Assembly (NCBI GenBank): GCA_019187085.1
Contig: JABARS010000005.1
Coordinates: forward strand, 34,102 to 98,101
DNA from: Pseudorhodoplanes sp.
GTDB taxonomy: Bacteria; Pseudomonadota; Alphaproteobacteria; Rhizobiales; Xanthobacteraceae
Direction of reading: 5' to 3'
Length of the DNA stretch: 64,000 nucleotides
In this document: one piece after another, positions 19,923 to 28,920 of the stretch
Layout: every line of letters starts with the position of its first letter
Position numbering within the stretch: position 1 is the first letter of the stretch
The notes under the pieces: model-generated
Told to the model about the DNA's origin: nothing
Seen by the model: the letters and a program-made list of their open reading frames with translations, nothing else
Database searches by the model: none
Translations under genes and position numbers: made by a program

Positions 19923-19934
19923 GGTTGGGACCCG

Positions 19935-20108
19935 ATGAAAAAATCTGCGGAAGATTCGCAATATTCAGCGAAGGAAACGCATCAGCGCCTCGCTGCGGTC
20001 TTGCGGGGGGCCTTCAGCGGCCCCCCGACACCGTTGAAAGATATTCCAAAAAAGAGCGGCGAGTCCCGAGAGACCCGCCGCAAAACTAAGAAACCCAAAT
20101 CCGCCTGA
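19935..20108 (+). CDS. 57-aa small protein divergent from the HEPN-like gene
   Basis: The frame starts with ATG 19935, 12 bp from the ATG of the HEPN-like gene on the other strand, and ends 68 bp from the convergent transposase stop. The product is acidic/polar at first (KKSAEDSQYSAKETHQR), then has LAAVLRGAFSGPPTPL and a very basic tail (RETRRKTKKPKSA). Short proteins with an ALxxPPxP core and a Lys-rich end recur in this order, sometimes beside transposases. A 9-bp stem lies inside the coding region (about 20005-20030). A partner or antitoxin role is speculative. Confidence 0.5.
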   Translation: MKKSAEDSQYSAKETHQRLAAVLRGAFSGPPTPLKDIPKKSGESRETRRKTKKPKSA

Positions 20109-20176
20109 TTTTGCGGGGTTTCTCTCGTCTTTTGCGCCAGCGCAGAAACCGCCGCGCAGCGTGAGAAAAGTCCGAT

Positions 20177-21121
20177 TTAACGAGGTTGACGATACGTGAG
20201 GCGCTTGCCTTCACCGCCGCGGACAGCAAGAGCCGCACGTTCCCCATCGGTCAGGGTGCGCGTGTTGTAACGGAAATCGAATTCCGCCAGATAGCGGTGC
20301 AAATTCTTTTCGGCGCAATGCTGGTAATTACCACGCATCCCGCGCTTGAAGATACCGAAATAGCCTTCAACGGTGTTGGTCGTCACGTCGCCACGAGCGT
20401 ATTCCTTCGCTCCGTGATTGACCGTCTCGTGCGCGGCAAATTCCTTGCCGAGCGTGATGTAAAGCTTGCTTTCGTCGGTATGCAGACGGCTTTCGTGGTG
20501 AACGTTCTCGCGCACGATCTTGGCGACCGCAGCCGCGTCGGCGGTCGGCACATGGAACGAGCGCACGTTGCCGGTGCTGCGATCAACGAGGGCGACGATG
20601 GCGCGCTTGTTGGCGGCACGCCCTTTCTTGAGGAAGGGGCGACCGCTGGTCGTCTTGGTGCGGCGCTTCGACTCCGGGAGATTGCCGAAATAGGTCTCGT
20701 CAACCTCGACAGGGGAGCCGGGGCCGCCCATCGGCGGGAGATCGAGGCCGCCACGGCGCATTGCTTCCATCACGCGGTGATGGATAAACCACGCGGTGTT
20801 GTATTCGCAGCCAAGGTGGCGTTCTAGCTGGGTAGCGGTGAAGCCCTTCTTGGACGACGCATACAGATGGAACGCGGTGGCCCAAGACGTGAGCGGGGCA
20901 TGGCTTCGCTCCATCACGCTCTTGGTCATGACGGTGTAATCCTTACGGCACTCTTTCTCGCCGCAGCGATACCGACCGGCCTTCTTGGTGGCGTAGTGCT
21001 TCAGTGAGCCACAGTGCGGGCACACGGGGCCGTGCGGCCAACGGGCGGCTTCAAACCACGCGCGGGCCGCTTTCTCGTTGTGGAAGTGAGCCTCTTTGAA
21101 GGTGTTTTTGCCGCGTGCCAT
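20177..21121 (-). CDS. IS1595-family transposase
   Basis: The 314-aa transposase has an N-terminal zinc ribbon (CPHCGS with a later C-x4-C) and a wHTH-like region (TATQLERHLGCEYNTAWFIHH). The ISXO2-like DDE/DDN catalytic core includes VEVDETYFG (first Asp), HTDESKLY (second Asp) and NTVEGYFGIFKRGMRG, closing with FDFRYN. All catalytic positions look intact. It is transcribed inward from the right end of the element. Confidence 0.93.
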   Translation of the reverse strand: MARGKNTFKEAHFHNEKAARAWFEAARWPHGPVCPHCGSLKHYATKKAGRYRCGEKECRKDYTVMTKSVMERSHAPLTSWATAFHLYASSKKGFTATQLERHLGCEYNTAWFIHHRVMEAMRRGGLDLPPMGGPGSPVEVDETYFGNLPESKRRTKTTSGRPFLKKGRAANKRAIVALVDRSTGNVRSFHVPTADAAAVAKIVRENVHHESRLHTDESKLYITLGKEFAAHETVNHGAKEYARGDVTTNTVEGYFGIFKRGMRGNYQHCAEKNLHRYLAEFDFRYNTRTLTDGERAALAVRGGEGKRLTYRQPR

Positions 21122-21265
21122 GACCGCCGCCCTTTCGATGGTCAGACACTACAGGATGGGGCTTGTGGCGTCAACTACGTAATTGGGAAAATAATCCTAG
21201 ATCGTGGCAGCACTAAGGCGATGGGAGGACCGGCAGGAAAAAATCTTGGTGATGCTTTCTTCTCC

Positions 21266-21480
21266 GTCGTCATGGCCGGGCCCGTTGCGGCCATCCCGAT
21301 CAGGAGCGCAATGGCCCTCCCAGGCGGGATGCCCGCGACAAGCGCGGGCGCGGGGATAACGACAACGTCCTGCGTCATCCCGGGCGCGGCGCAGCGTGCA
21401 ACGGTGCGCCGCAGACCCGGGATCGCTCTCCGCGGGGCAGACGAGAACGATCCCGGCTCGCGCTGACACGCGTCCGGGAT
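21266..21480. repeat. Cluster of REP-like palindromes
   Basis: The segment starts with GTCATGGCCGGGCCCGTTGC / GGCCATCCC (21268-21297). Then come a GCCCGCG...CGCGGGC stem near 21331-21350, and a GTCATCCCGGG ... GTCCGGGATGAC block (about 21374-21482) whose outer arms pair. These match the interspersed palindromes found elsewhere in the window and typical of this order. No gene lies between 21196 and 21847. Confidence 0.7.
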
Positions 21481-21522
21481 GACAATGCTGAGTTTCTCCA
21501 GCACACCTTCTTTCCCGATCCT

Positions 21523-21721
21523 CATGGTGAGGGGCGCCGCTTGCGGCGCGTCTCGAACCATGAGGCCCCAATGATGAGGCCACGGTCATAAGGTCATGGC
21601 CATGAAGCCACAGCACTGCAGATGCGGGCGCGCATGCGGCCGCATCCTTCGAGACGTCGCGCGGAGTTTATCATCGGGCCGCGCTTCGCGCGGACCCGTT
21701 GGCGCGGCTCCTCAGGATGAG
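21523..21721. repeat. Left copy of an inverted repeat pair flanking the small membrane gene
   Basis: A CCTCATGGTGAGG...CCATGAGG block (21523-21563) is followed by an ~80-bp block (21642-21721) starting CATCCTTCGAGACG and ending CTCCTCAGGATGAGG. Both blocks recur in inverted orientation at 22264-22420. Confidence 0.75.
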
Positions 21722-21847
21722 GAGAGAGGTTGGTGCCGGGCCTCGCGGGTGCGAACCTCGCGTCCGCCGCGCTTGCGTTCGTCGCCGGTATTCGTTCCGT
21801 GCCCTGTCTCGCGCCATCGCGGATCGCGCTGCGTGCGTCGGGGAATT

Positions 21848-22198
21848 TTACCGCCCGCCGCGCCACCAGTCCTGGAGGCGCGACCAATATTGCCGGCCGG
21901 CGCTGGAGAACATCGCGAACAGGATGCCGGCGATGAGGACGGGAATCCACAGCAGCACCACGGCCGACAGCACGACGAAAAAGAGCGCCACCGCAAGCCC
22001 GATGCCGAGCAGGATCAGCACGATGCTGAACGGTCCCGGCCGCTTCAGCGACATGCGCCGGATGCCGTCGGGGCCTTCCTCGACATGGATGAAGATGCTC
22101 TCGAAGCCGCCGCGCCCGCGCGCCTGTTCGCCCGGCGGGATGATCTCCGGCTCATGGCGCGGCTGCTCGGCACGGGGACGGTCGGGCTCGTTGCTCAT
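21848..22198 (-). CDS. Small membrane protein, hypothetical
   Basis: The 116-aa protein has a polar N-terminus (about residues 1-55, with a short acidic/Arg-rich stretch and FIHVEEGPDGIRRMSL). Two closely spaced hydrophobic helices follow (about 60-80 and 82-98), then a basic tail RQYWSRLQDWWRGGR. ATG 22198 is preferred over the upstream frame start at 22270. No domain recognised. It stands alone between inverted repeat copies. Confidence 0.65.
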   Translation of the reverse strand: MSNEPDRPRAEQPRHEPEIIPPGEQARGRGGFESIFIHVEEGPDGIRRMSLKRPGPFSIVLILLGIGLAVALFFVVLSAVVLLWIPVLIAGILFAMFSSAGRQYWSRLQDWWRGGR

Positions 22199-22263
22199 GC
22201 GGCGAATATGGGGACACGCGAAAGCGGCGGCAATATGCCCGATCCGCGCTACAACCTTTCTCC

Positions 22264-22420
22264 GCCTCATCCTGAGGAGGGCGCCAACGGATCCGCGCGA
22301 AGCGCAGCCCGATGATAAACTCCGCGCGGCGTCTCGAAGGATGGGCAGCCCATGGCTCGAGATGCGTCGCTACGCGACGCTCCTCACCATGAGGCCGGAA
22401 GAAGCCGATGACCGTAGCCC
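22264..22420. repeat. Right copy of the inverted repeat pair
   Basis: The complement of 22264-22346 reads CATCCTTCGAGACGCCGCGC and onward, nearly matching 21642-21721. The adjoining CTCCTCACCATGAGG at about 22380-22394 matches the 21523 block in reverse. The rest of 22199-22536 holds no gene. Confidence 0.75.
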
Positions 22421-22500
22421 GCATGGAGCAAAGCGGAATGCCGTGCAGGAAACATATTCGATATGACTGCGCCCCTCACCCGCCGCGCTTCGCGCGTCGA

Positions 22501-22524
22501 CCTCTCCCCGTAAGCGGGGAGAGG
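22501..22524 (-). terminator. Hairpin downstream of ispG
   Basis: A perfect 10-bp stem CCTCTCCCCG/CGGGGAGAGG with loop TAAG lies 13 bp beyond the ispG stop. There is no strong T-run, so it may stabilise or punctuate the mRNA rather than act as an intrinsic terminator. It belongs to the CTCTCCCC...GGGGAGAGG repeat type common in this order. Confidence 0.55.
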
Positions 22525-22536
22525 TGAAGAAGAGGA

Positions 22537-23805
<1,269 letters not shown>

Positions 23806-23846
23806 GATGTCATTCTACGCTGCCGGAGCGCTTCGGGGGAGCATGT

Positions 23847-24764
23847 CTAGCCCGGCCGGTTCACGAGAATAAGGCCGCCCACGACCAGCACGACCGCGAG
23901 CGCAAAGGCCGGCGTGACCGGATCGCCCATCACCAGATGGCCGGCCGTCACCCCGAACAGCGGCGCGAGAAACGTGAAGGCCGAAAGCCGGCTCGCCGAA
24001 TAGCGCACCACCAGCATGAACCAGATGACGAAGGTGACGCTCACCACCCAGACCGTCTGGTAGAGGAGCGCGCCGGTCGCCACCGGCCCCGGCAGCGCGG
24101 TCATGGTTTCGCCGAAGGCGAGCGCGGCCAGCACCAGCACGAAGAACGAGACCACGAGCTGATAGAGCATGGTCTTTTCCGGCGGGACGCGGTTGAGGCG
24201 CGAGGCTTTCACGAGCAGCGTGGTCGCCGCCCAAGCCGCCGCGCCGAGCGTGATCAGGATATCGCCGATCGTCTCGGACGGATTGCCCGACGACGCCGGC
24301 CAGCCGAACGCCACCCCCATGCCCGCGAACGAAAGGCAAAGCCCGAGCCAATGCAGCGGACGCAGCCGGTCGCTCGGCAGGAACAGCCGCGAGCCGATCA
24401 CCACCCAGAACGGCGCGGTATAGAAGAAGAGCGCCGAGCGGGTCGCGGTCGTGTATTGCAGCCCGCTGAAGATGAAAATGAACTCGATGCCGAACAGAAG
24501 CCCGGCCGCAATGCCGGGCCACAGCGTGCCGTCGTCGATGCGCAGCGAGATGTTGCGCGCCCGCACCCACATCCATACCAGCAGGGTCGCGCCGCCCGAG
24601 CGCAGCGCCGCCTGGATCATCGGCGGGAAGTCCTGCAAGGCGAGCTTGATCGCGACCTGATTGAATCCCCAGCTGAAGCACAGAAGAACGGCGAGCGCCG
24701 TGCCCATCGCATCGAGCGGACGCGTGGCATCGGTGTAGGGCGAAGGAACCGTAGCGCGCGCCAT
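23847..24764 (-). CDS. EamA/DMT-family transporter
   Basis: The 305-aa protein has ten hydrophobic helices in two EamA repeats (FSWGFNQVAIK in helix 1; SALFFYTAPFWVVIGS in the first repeat; SAFTFLAPLFGV in the second). The substrate cannot be inferred. ATG 24764 is 8 bp past the zur stop, so the two are probably cotranscribed. A TTG at 24788 is less likely, as it would overlap zur. Confidence 0.85.
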   Translation of the reverse strand: MARATVPSPYTDATRPLDAMGTALAVLLCFSWGFNQVAIKLALQDFPPMIQAALRSGGATLLVWMWVRARNISLRIDDGTLWPGIAAGLLFGIEFIFIFSGLQYTTATRSALFFYTAPFWVVIGSRLFLPSDRLRPLHWLGLCLSFAGMGVAFGWPASSGNPSETIGDILITLGAAAWAATTLLVKASRLNRVPPEKTMLYQLVVSFFVLVLAALAFGETMTALPGPVATGALLYQTVWVVSVTFVIWFMLVVRYSASRLSAFTFLAPLFGVTAGHLVMGDPVTPAFALAVVLVVGGLILVNRPG

Positions 24765-24772
24765 GCGACCGG

Positions 24773-25264
24773 TCAGGCCCCGCGGCAATGGGCGCAGATG
24801 CCGGAAATCTCCACCACCGGCGCCTTGGGCGCGAAGCCGGCCGCCCGCGCCGCGTTCGACAGCGTCTCGCCGATCGCTCCCGACGAGACTTCACCGACCG
24901 CCCCGCAGCGCTCGCAGATCAGGAACACCACGAAATCCGCCGTGGAGTGATTGTGGATGCAGGCGATGAAGGCGTTGCGGCTCTCGATGCGGTGAACGAG
25001 GCCGTTCTCCATCAGGAAATCGAGCGCGCGATAGATCGTGATCGGGGCCGGCCGGGCCCCCTCCTGCCCGGTCAGTTCGATGATCTCGTAGGCGCCGAGC
25101 GGCCGGTGGCTCGTCAGCAGCGCCGCCAGCACCTGCCGGCGAATCGGGGTGAGGCGCTGCGCCCGCGCCTCGCACAGCGCCTCGGCATGGGCGAGCGCAT
25201 CGGCCGTGCAGCGGTCGTGGTCGTGATCGGGGGTCGGGAATGCACTCAGGGCCATTCCTCTCAT
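24773..25264 (-). CDS. zur: Fur-family transcriptional regulator, Zur type
   Basis: The 163-aa Fur-family repressor has a winged helix (LTPIRRQVLAALLTSHRPLGAYEI, then PITIYRALDFLMENGLVHRIES). The dimerisation domain holds the structural Zn site CERCG and the C-terminal CAHC. The His-rich N-terminus (HDHDRC) and FIACIHNHS resemble alphaproteobacterial Zur rather than Fur or Irr. Zur usually represses znuABC; here the neighbour is an EamA exporter, and no znu gene is in the window. Confidence 0.85.
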   Translation of the reverse strand: MRGMALSAFPTPDHDHDRCTADALAHAEALCEARAQRLTPIRRQVLAALLTSHRPLGAYEIIELTGQEGARPAPITIYRALDFLMENGLVHRIESRNAFIACIHNHSTADFVVFLICERCGAVGEVSSGAIGETLSNAARAAGFAPKAPVVEISGICAHCRGA

Positions 25265-25338
25265 ATCAGGGCTTTATCCCGGTTTGGCAAAGGCCGTTAA
25301 GGAATTTGCCCTATTCCCGCCGCGGCGCAGCAAAGTAA

Positions 25339-25355
25339 TTGTTGCAATGCAACAA
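25339..25355. promoter_or_regulatory. 17-bp palindrome in the zur/patatin divergent promoter region
   Basis: TTGTTGCAATGCAACAA has perfect 8-bp arms around one A and sits about 75 bp upstream of zur and 50 bp upstream of the patatin gene. The spacing suits an operator serving both. It does not match the AT-rich Zur boxes I know, so the bound regulator is unknown. Confidence 0.4.
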
Positions 25356-25405
25356 ATCGCCCCTACCTTACGGAATCGAGCCATAACCCGAACGGGAACC
25401 GAACC

Positions 25406-26431
25406 ATGCTCCATCGCCTCCTCCGGCGGCCGGTCCGGAAGAAGGTCAATCTCGCGCTCCAGGGCGGCGGGGCGCACGGCGCCTATACCTGGGGCGTTCT
25501 CGACTATCTTTTGGAAGACGGGCGGCTGGCCTTTGCCGGCGTGTCGGGAACCTCGGCCGGCGCGGTCAATGCCGTCATGCTGGCGGACGGGCTCGCCCGC
25601 GGCGGTGCGCTCGAGGCGCGGGCGCGGCTCGCCGAATTCTGGCGGGCGGCGAGCGTCGGCGGCAACCTGCCGGGTCCGCAGCGCGCCGTGGTCGAGCGGC
25701 TGATGTCGCTGTTGCCGATGGACGGGGCGCCGGTGCAGTTCATGGTCGATGCCATGTCGCGCTTCCTGTCGCCCTACGACCTCAATCCGCTCAACATCAA
25801 CCCGCTCAAGGACCTGATCGGACGCTTCGTCGATTTCGACGCCATCCGCGCGGGCAGGCAGCTCGACCTCTTCATCTCGGCCACCAACGTGCGCACCGGC
25901 CGCCTGCGGGTGTTCCGCCGCGAGGAGATCACCGCCGATGTCATCATGGCGTCGGCTGCCCTGCCGATGCTGTTCCGCGCGGTCGAGATCGACGGCGAGC
26001 CCTATTGGGACGGCGGTTTCACGGGAAACCCGGCGATCCTGCCGCTGATCGAGGCCAACGACATCGACGACATTCTGGTGGTGCAGATTTCGCCGCTGTC
26101 GCGCGAAACGACGCCGACGTCCTCGCGCGACATCCTGCACCGCGTCAACGAGATCACGTTCAACGCGCCGCTCGATTCCGAGCTGCGCGCGCTGGAATAT
26201 GCCGGCCGCATCGCCGGGAGCCGGCGGCGCTTCAAAGTCCACCGCATCGTGCTCGAAGGCGTCGGCAAGAAGCTGAGCGCCGGCAGCAAACTCAACACCG
26301 ATTACGACTTCTTCACGCTGCTGCACCGCGCCGGCCGCCGCGCGGCGCGGCGTTTCCTCGACGAGCATTTCGGCGATATCGGCCGTCGCGGCACGCTCGA
26401 TCTCGCCGAAGCCACCGCCGCGAGCGCCTGA
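25406..26431 (+). CDS. Patatin-like phospholipase family protein
   Basis: The 341-aa serine acyl hydrolase has an oxyanion loop QGGGAHGAY (about 19-27), nucleophile elbow GTSAG with Ser50, and the dyad Asp in YWDGGFTGNP (about residue 203). No signal peptide, so it is probably cytoplasmic or peripheral. Close relatives sit near 3-hydroxybutyrate dehydrogenase genes in Bradyrhizobium-like genomes, but that neighbour is absent here. The substrate is unknown. Confidence 0.88.
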   Translation: MLHRLLRRPVRKKVNLALQGGGAHGAYTWGVLDYLLEDGRLAFAGVSGTSAGAVNAVMLADGLARGGALEARARLAEFWRAASVGGNLPGPQRAVVERLMSLLPMDGAPVQFMVDAMSRFLSPYDLNPLNINPLKDLIGRFVDFDAIRAGRQLDLFISATNVRTGRLRVFRREEITADVIMASAALPMLFRAVEIDGEPYWDGGFTGNPAILPLIEANDIDDILVVQISPLSRETTPTSSRDILHRVNEITFNAPLDSELRALEYAGRIAGSRRRFKVHRIVLEGVGKKLSAGSKLNTDYDFFTLLHRAGRRAARRFLDEHFGDIGRRGTLDLAEATAASA

Positions 26432-26478
26432 CCCCGGCCGCGGAGCATCAAATCGGTCAAGACGATGGTCGGGCCGGT

Positions 26479-26589
26479 GCTCTAGAGTCTTCCCTACTTT
26501 GATGGAATCAAAGCAGGGGCTCCAGCTTTCTATCTTGACGCGTTTTCTTCACGCGAACCGGTACCCGCTTCGCTCGAAAACGCTCTAGA
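26479..26589. repeat. Interspersed repeat ending in GCTCTAGA on both sides
   Basis: The 111-bp segment runs from GCTCTAGA to GCTCTAGA. It contains a CTTTGAT/ATCAAAG stem (26497-26513) and the stretch TTGACGCGTTTTCTTCACGC then GAACCGGTACCCGCTTCGC. This type recurs in intergenic regions of Hyphomicrobiales (recalled). It fills the gap between the patatin and macro-domain genes. Confidence 0.6.
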
Positions 26590-26597
26590 CTGGACAA

Positions 26598-27158
26598 ATG
26601 AAAGAACCGCGCCGCATTCATGCGATCGAGGTCGGACCGACGCTGCTCGACATCATGCTGGGCGACATCACCCGCCTCGACGTGCACGCCATCGTCAATG
26701 CCGCCAACCGTTCGCTGCTCGGCGGCGGCGGCGTGGACGGGGCGATCCATCGCGCCGCCGGACCGGATCTGCTGACCGAATGCCGCGCGCTCGGCGGCTG
26801 CGAGACCGGCGAGGCCAAGATCACGGCCGGCTATCGCTTGCCGGCGCGTCATGTCATCCACGCCGTCGGCCCAGTCTGGTCCGGCGGGGAGCGCAACGAG
26901 GACCAGCTGCTCGCCGCCTGCTATCGCAACGCGATCGCGCTTGCCGCGCATCACAGCCTCGCCTCGCTCGCCTTCCCCGCCATCTCCACCGGCGTCTATG
27001 CCTTCCCGCCCGAACGCGCGTCGCGAATCGCGACCGGCACCGTGATCTCCGAAATCTCCGCGCGCAAGGACGCACCCGAACGCATCATATTCTGCTGCTT
27101 CAGCGAGGCCTCCGCGCATCTGCACCGCGACGCGCTGATCGATTTCGGGGTCGGCTGA
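26598..27158 (+). CDS. Macro domain protein, O-acetyl-ADP-ribose deacetylase-like
   Basis: The 186-aa protein is a single macro domain. GDITRLDVHAIVNAANRSLL and GGGGVDGAIHRAAG (about 22-56) form the ADP-ribose-binding loop, with HVIHAVGPVW and FPAISTGVYAFP as further signatures. It belongs with YmdB-type enzymes that remove acetyl or ADP-ribosyl groups. A short C-terminal extension after HLHRDALIDF is usual. The start ATG follows the repeat directly. Confidence 0.9.
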   Translation: MKEPRRIHAIEVGPTLLDIMLGDITRLDVHAIVNAANRSLLGGGGVDGAIHRAAGPDLLTECRALGGCETGEAKITAGYRLPARHVIHAVGPVWSGGERNEDQLLAACYRNAIALAAHHSLASLAFPAISTGVYAFPPERASRIATGTVISEISARKDAPERIIFCCFSEASAHLHRDALIDFGVG

Positions 27159-27184
27159 ACGCCTCGCGCGAGGAGGCGGCGCGC

Positions 27185-27982
27185 CTACACGTCCGGATCG
27201 ACGTCGAGGCGCATCACCCAGTTTTCGAGCCCCGGCGCCGCGGCCGGATAGAGCGCACCGACCAGCGGATCGTGGCCGGGAATGACGTGATGGCGCGAGG
27301 ACGCCAGCCGCCTGATGGTCCTGTATCCTTCGAGCGTGTCGCCGACACTGTAGGTGATCGGGAACACGCGCCCCTCGTCGAGATGGCTGTAGAGATGCGT
27401 GCCGTCGGAGGAGACCACGACATAGCCGCGCCGCGTCTTCACCCGCACGCATTGCAGGCCCTTTGAGTGGCCGCCGATATGATGCACGGTGATGCCGGGC
27501 ACGATCTCGTCGACGCCATCATGGAAGATCACGCGCCCGTCGAACACCTTGCGCACCATCGCGACCACGTCCTCGACGCCGAACGGGATGCGCAACATGC
27601 CGTGGCACATGCAGCGGCCGGTCGCATAAGCCATCTCGATGTCCTGCACGTGGTAGCGCGCGTTCGGGAACAGGTCGTAATTGCCGGAATGGTCCCAATG
27701 CAGGTGCGTGAGGATGACGTGATCGATCTGGCCGCCGTCGAGGCCGAGCGCGCGCAGGCCTTCGCCGACCGGATGCGACAGCACGCGGCCGCGCTCGCGT
27801 CCGACCTTCTCGTCGAAGCCGGTATCGACCACGAACGTGCCGTAGGCGCCGCGGACGACCCAGACATAATAGGCGATGTCGGTCAGGACGTCGTGCGGGT
27901 CGCCGAAAATGTAATTGTCGGCGGCCTTGCGCTGGAACGAGGCGTAGCGCACCGCATAGACTTCGTGGACGTCGTCGGACAT
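27185..27982 (-). CDS. MBL-fold hydrolase, N-acyl homoserine lactonase-like
   Basis: The 265-aa metallo-beta-lactamase-fold protein has HLHWDH at 93-98, a following GNYDLFP, a metal Asp in VSSDGTH and GHSKG for the third His. A C-terminal IPGHDP completes the site. The set resembles AttM/AiiB-type lactonases and related 4-pyridoxolactonase-like enzymes. The neighbouring carboxymuconolactone decarboxylase-like gene suggests a lactone of aromatic catabolism as another possible substrate (inference). Confidence 0.8.
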   Translation of the reverse strand: MSDDVHEVYAVRYASFQRKAADNYIFGDPHDVLTDIAYYVWVVRGAYGTFVVDTGFDEKVGRERGRVLSHPVGEGLRALGLDGGQIDHVILTHLHWDHSGNYDLFPNARYHVQDIEMAYATGRCMCHGMLRIPFGVEDVVAMVRKVFDGRVIFHDGVDEIVPGITVHHIGGHSKGLQCVRVKTRRGYVVVSSDGTHLYSHLDEGRVFPITYSVGDTLEGYRTIRRLASSRHHVIPGHDPLVGALYPAAAPGLENWVMRLDVDPDV

Positions 27983-28015
27983 GCCGTCCTCCGCTGTTGT
28001 CCTGCGCCGGGCGGC

Positions 28016-28399
28016 TCAGCCCTTGCCGGCTTCCTGCGCGAAGACCTCGCGCGCGATGCGAAACGAATCGACCGCCGCCGGCACGCCGGCATAGATGGCG
28101 ACCTGCAGGAATATCTCGGTGATCTCCTCCCGGCTCACGCCGTTGGTGAGCGCGCCGCGGATATGGGCCTTCAGCTCGTGCGGCCTGTTGAGGATGCTGA
28201 TCATCGCGAGATTGAGCATCGAGCGCGTCTTGCGCGGCAGGCCCTCGCGGCCCCAGATCGCGCCCCAGCAATATTCGTTGAGCAGATCCTGCATCGGCTG
28301 GTTGAAGGCGTCGGCATTCTTCGTGGCGTTGTCGACATAGTCCTTGCCGAGCACGGCGGTGCGGATCTTGAGGCCGCGTTCGTAAAGTTCCTTGTCCAT
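28016..28399 (-). CDS. Carboxymuconolactone decarboxylase family protein
   Basis: The 127-aa AhpD/CMD-fold protein resembles PcaC (4-carboxymuconolactone decarboxylase): YERGLKIRTAVLGKDYVDN at the start, then NEYCWGAIWGREGLPRKTRS, LNLAMISILNRPHELKAHIRGALTNG and QVAIYAGVPAAVDSFRIA. It lacks the CxxC of AhpD peroxidoreductases. PcaC would fit the protocatechuate route farther right, but it is not in that operon. ATG 28399 has AGGAG 6 nt upstream; ATG 28402 is also possible. Confidence 0.85.
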   Translation of the reverse strand: MDKELYERGLKIRTAVLGKDYVDNATKNADAFNQPMQDLLNEYCWGAIWGREGLPRKTRSMLNLAMISILNRPHELKAHIRGALTNGVSREEITEIFLQVAIYAGVPAAVDSFRIAREVFAQEAGKG

Positions 28400-28437
28400 C
28401 ATTTTCTCCTTGCGATGACGGCGAGCGGGCCGTGCGG

Positions 28438-28908
28438 TCAGATTTCCTTGCCGAGATAATGATCGAGCGAATAGCGGCCGCCGCCGCGAAAGAAGATGGC
28501 GACGAACAGCAGCAGCCAGAGCAGCGCGAACTCGTAGCCCTGGCGTCCCCAGAAATAGCCGTTCGGTCCCACGAACCAGACGATGATCACGATCATCTCG
28601 ATCGCCAGCATCGCGGCGGCGACGCGCGTGAACAGCCCGACGGCAAGCGCGATCGCGACCGCAAACTCGACGAAGCCGACAAAATAGGCGAGCGGCAGCG
28701 GGAACGGGAAGCCCTTGGCGGCCATGCCCTGGGCCGTATTGACGGCCGTGCCGTAGAATAGTTTCTGCACGCCGTGCGGAACCATGATGGCGCCGGCGGA
28801 GAAACGCATGAACGCATAGGTGTAGGGAGAGAACGCCCCGTAGAAGCCGGTAAGCGAGGGAATCGCAAGGCGCGTACGGTCGATGCGGGTCGTGTCGTGT
28901 TCGGCCAT
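28438..28908 (-). CDS. DoxX family membrane protein
   Basis: The 156-aa protein has four helices with DoxX features: AFMRFSAGAIMVPHGVQKLF, PLAYFVGFVEFAVAIALAVGL, the third helix AAAMLAIEMIVIIVWFVG and the C-terminal LLWLLLFVAIFFRGGGRYSLD. Function is generally obscure (quinone- or thiosulfate-linked in some members). It sits between the CMD-like gene and the CoA-transferase gene, on the same strand. Confidence 0.85.
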   Translation of the reverse strand: MAEHDTTRIDRTRLAIPSLTGFYGAFSPYTYAFMRFSAGAIMVPHGVQKLFYGTAVNTAQGMAAKGFPFPLPLAYFVGFVEFAVAIALAVGLFTRVAAAMLAIEMIVIIVWFVGPNGYFWGRQGYEFALLWLLLFVAIFFRGGGRYSLDHYLGKEI

Positions 28909-28920
28909 CTCTACCCCCTT

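Larger units (their letters stand above)
19172..21187. mobile_element. Complete IS1595-family element with passenger genes (2016 bp)
   Basis: The ends are 25-bp inverted repeats with one mismatch, starting CCAAATTACGTAGTTGACG on the left and CCCAATTACGTAGTTGACG (complement) on the right. An 8-bp target duplication AAAATAAT flanks it (19164-19171 and 21188-21195), the duplication length known for IS1595 elements. Besides the transposase at the right end it carries a 66-aa ORF, a HEPN-like gene and a 57-aa ORF. Base composition of the left half is lower in GC than the surroundings. Intact ends, duplication and transposase suggest a recent insertion. Confidence 0.9.

Noticed and set aside
21848..22270. 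Upstream start at 22270 for the small membrane gene
   Set aside because: The extra residues come from repeat DNA; ATG 22198 gives a protein with a normal start.
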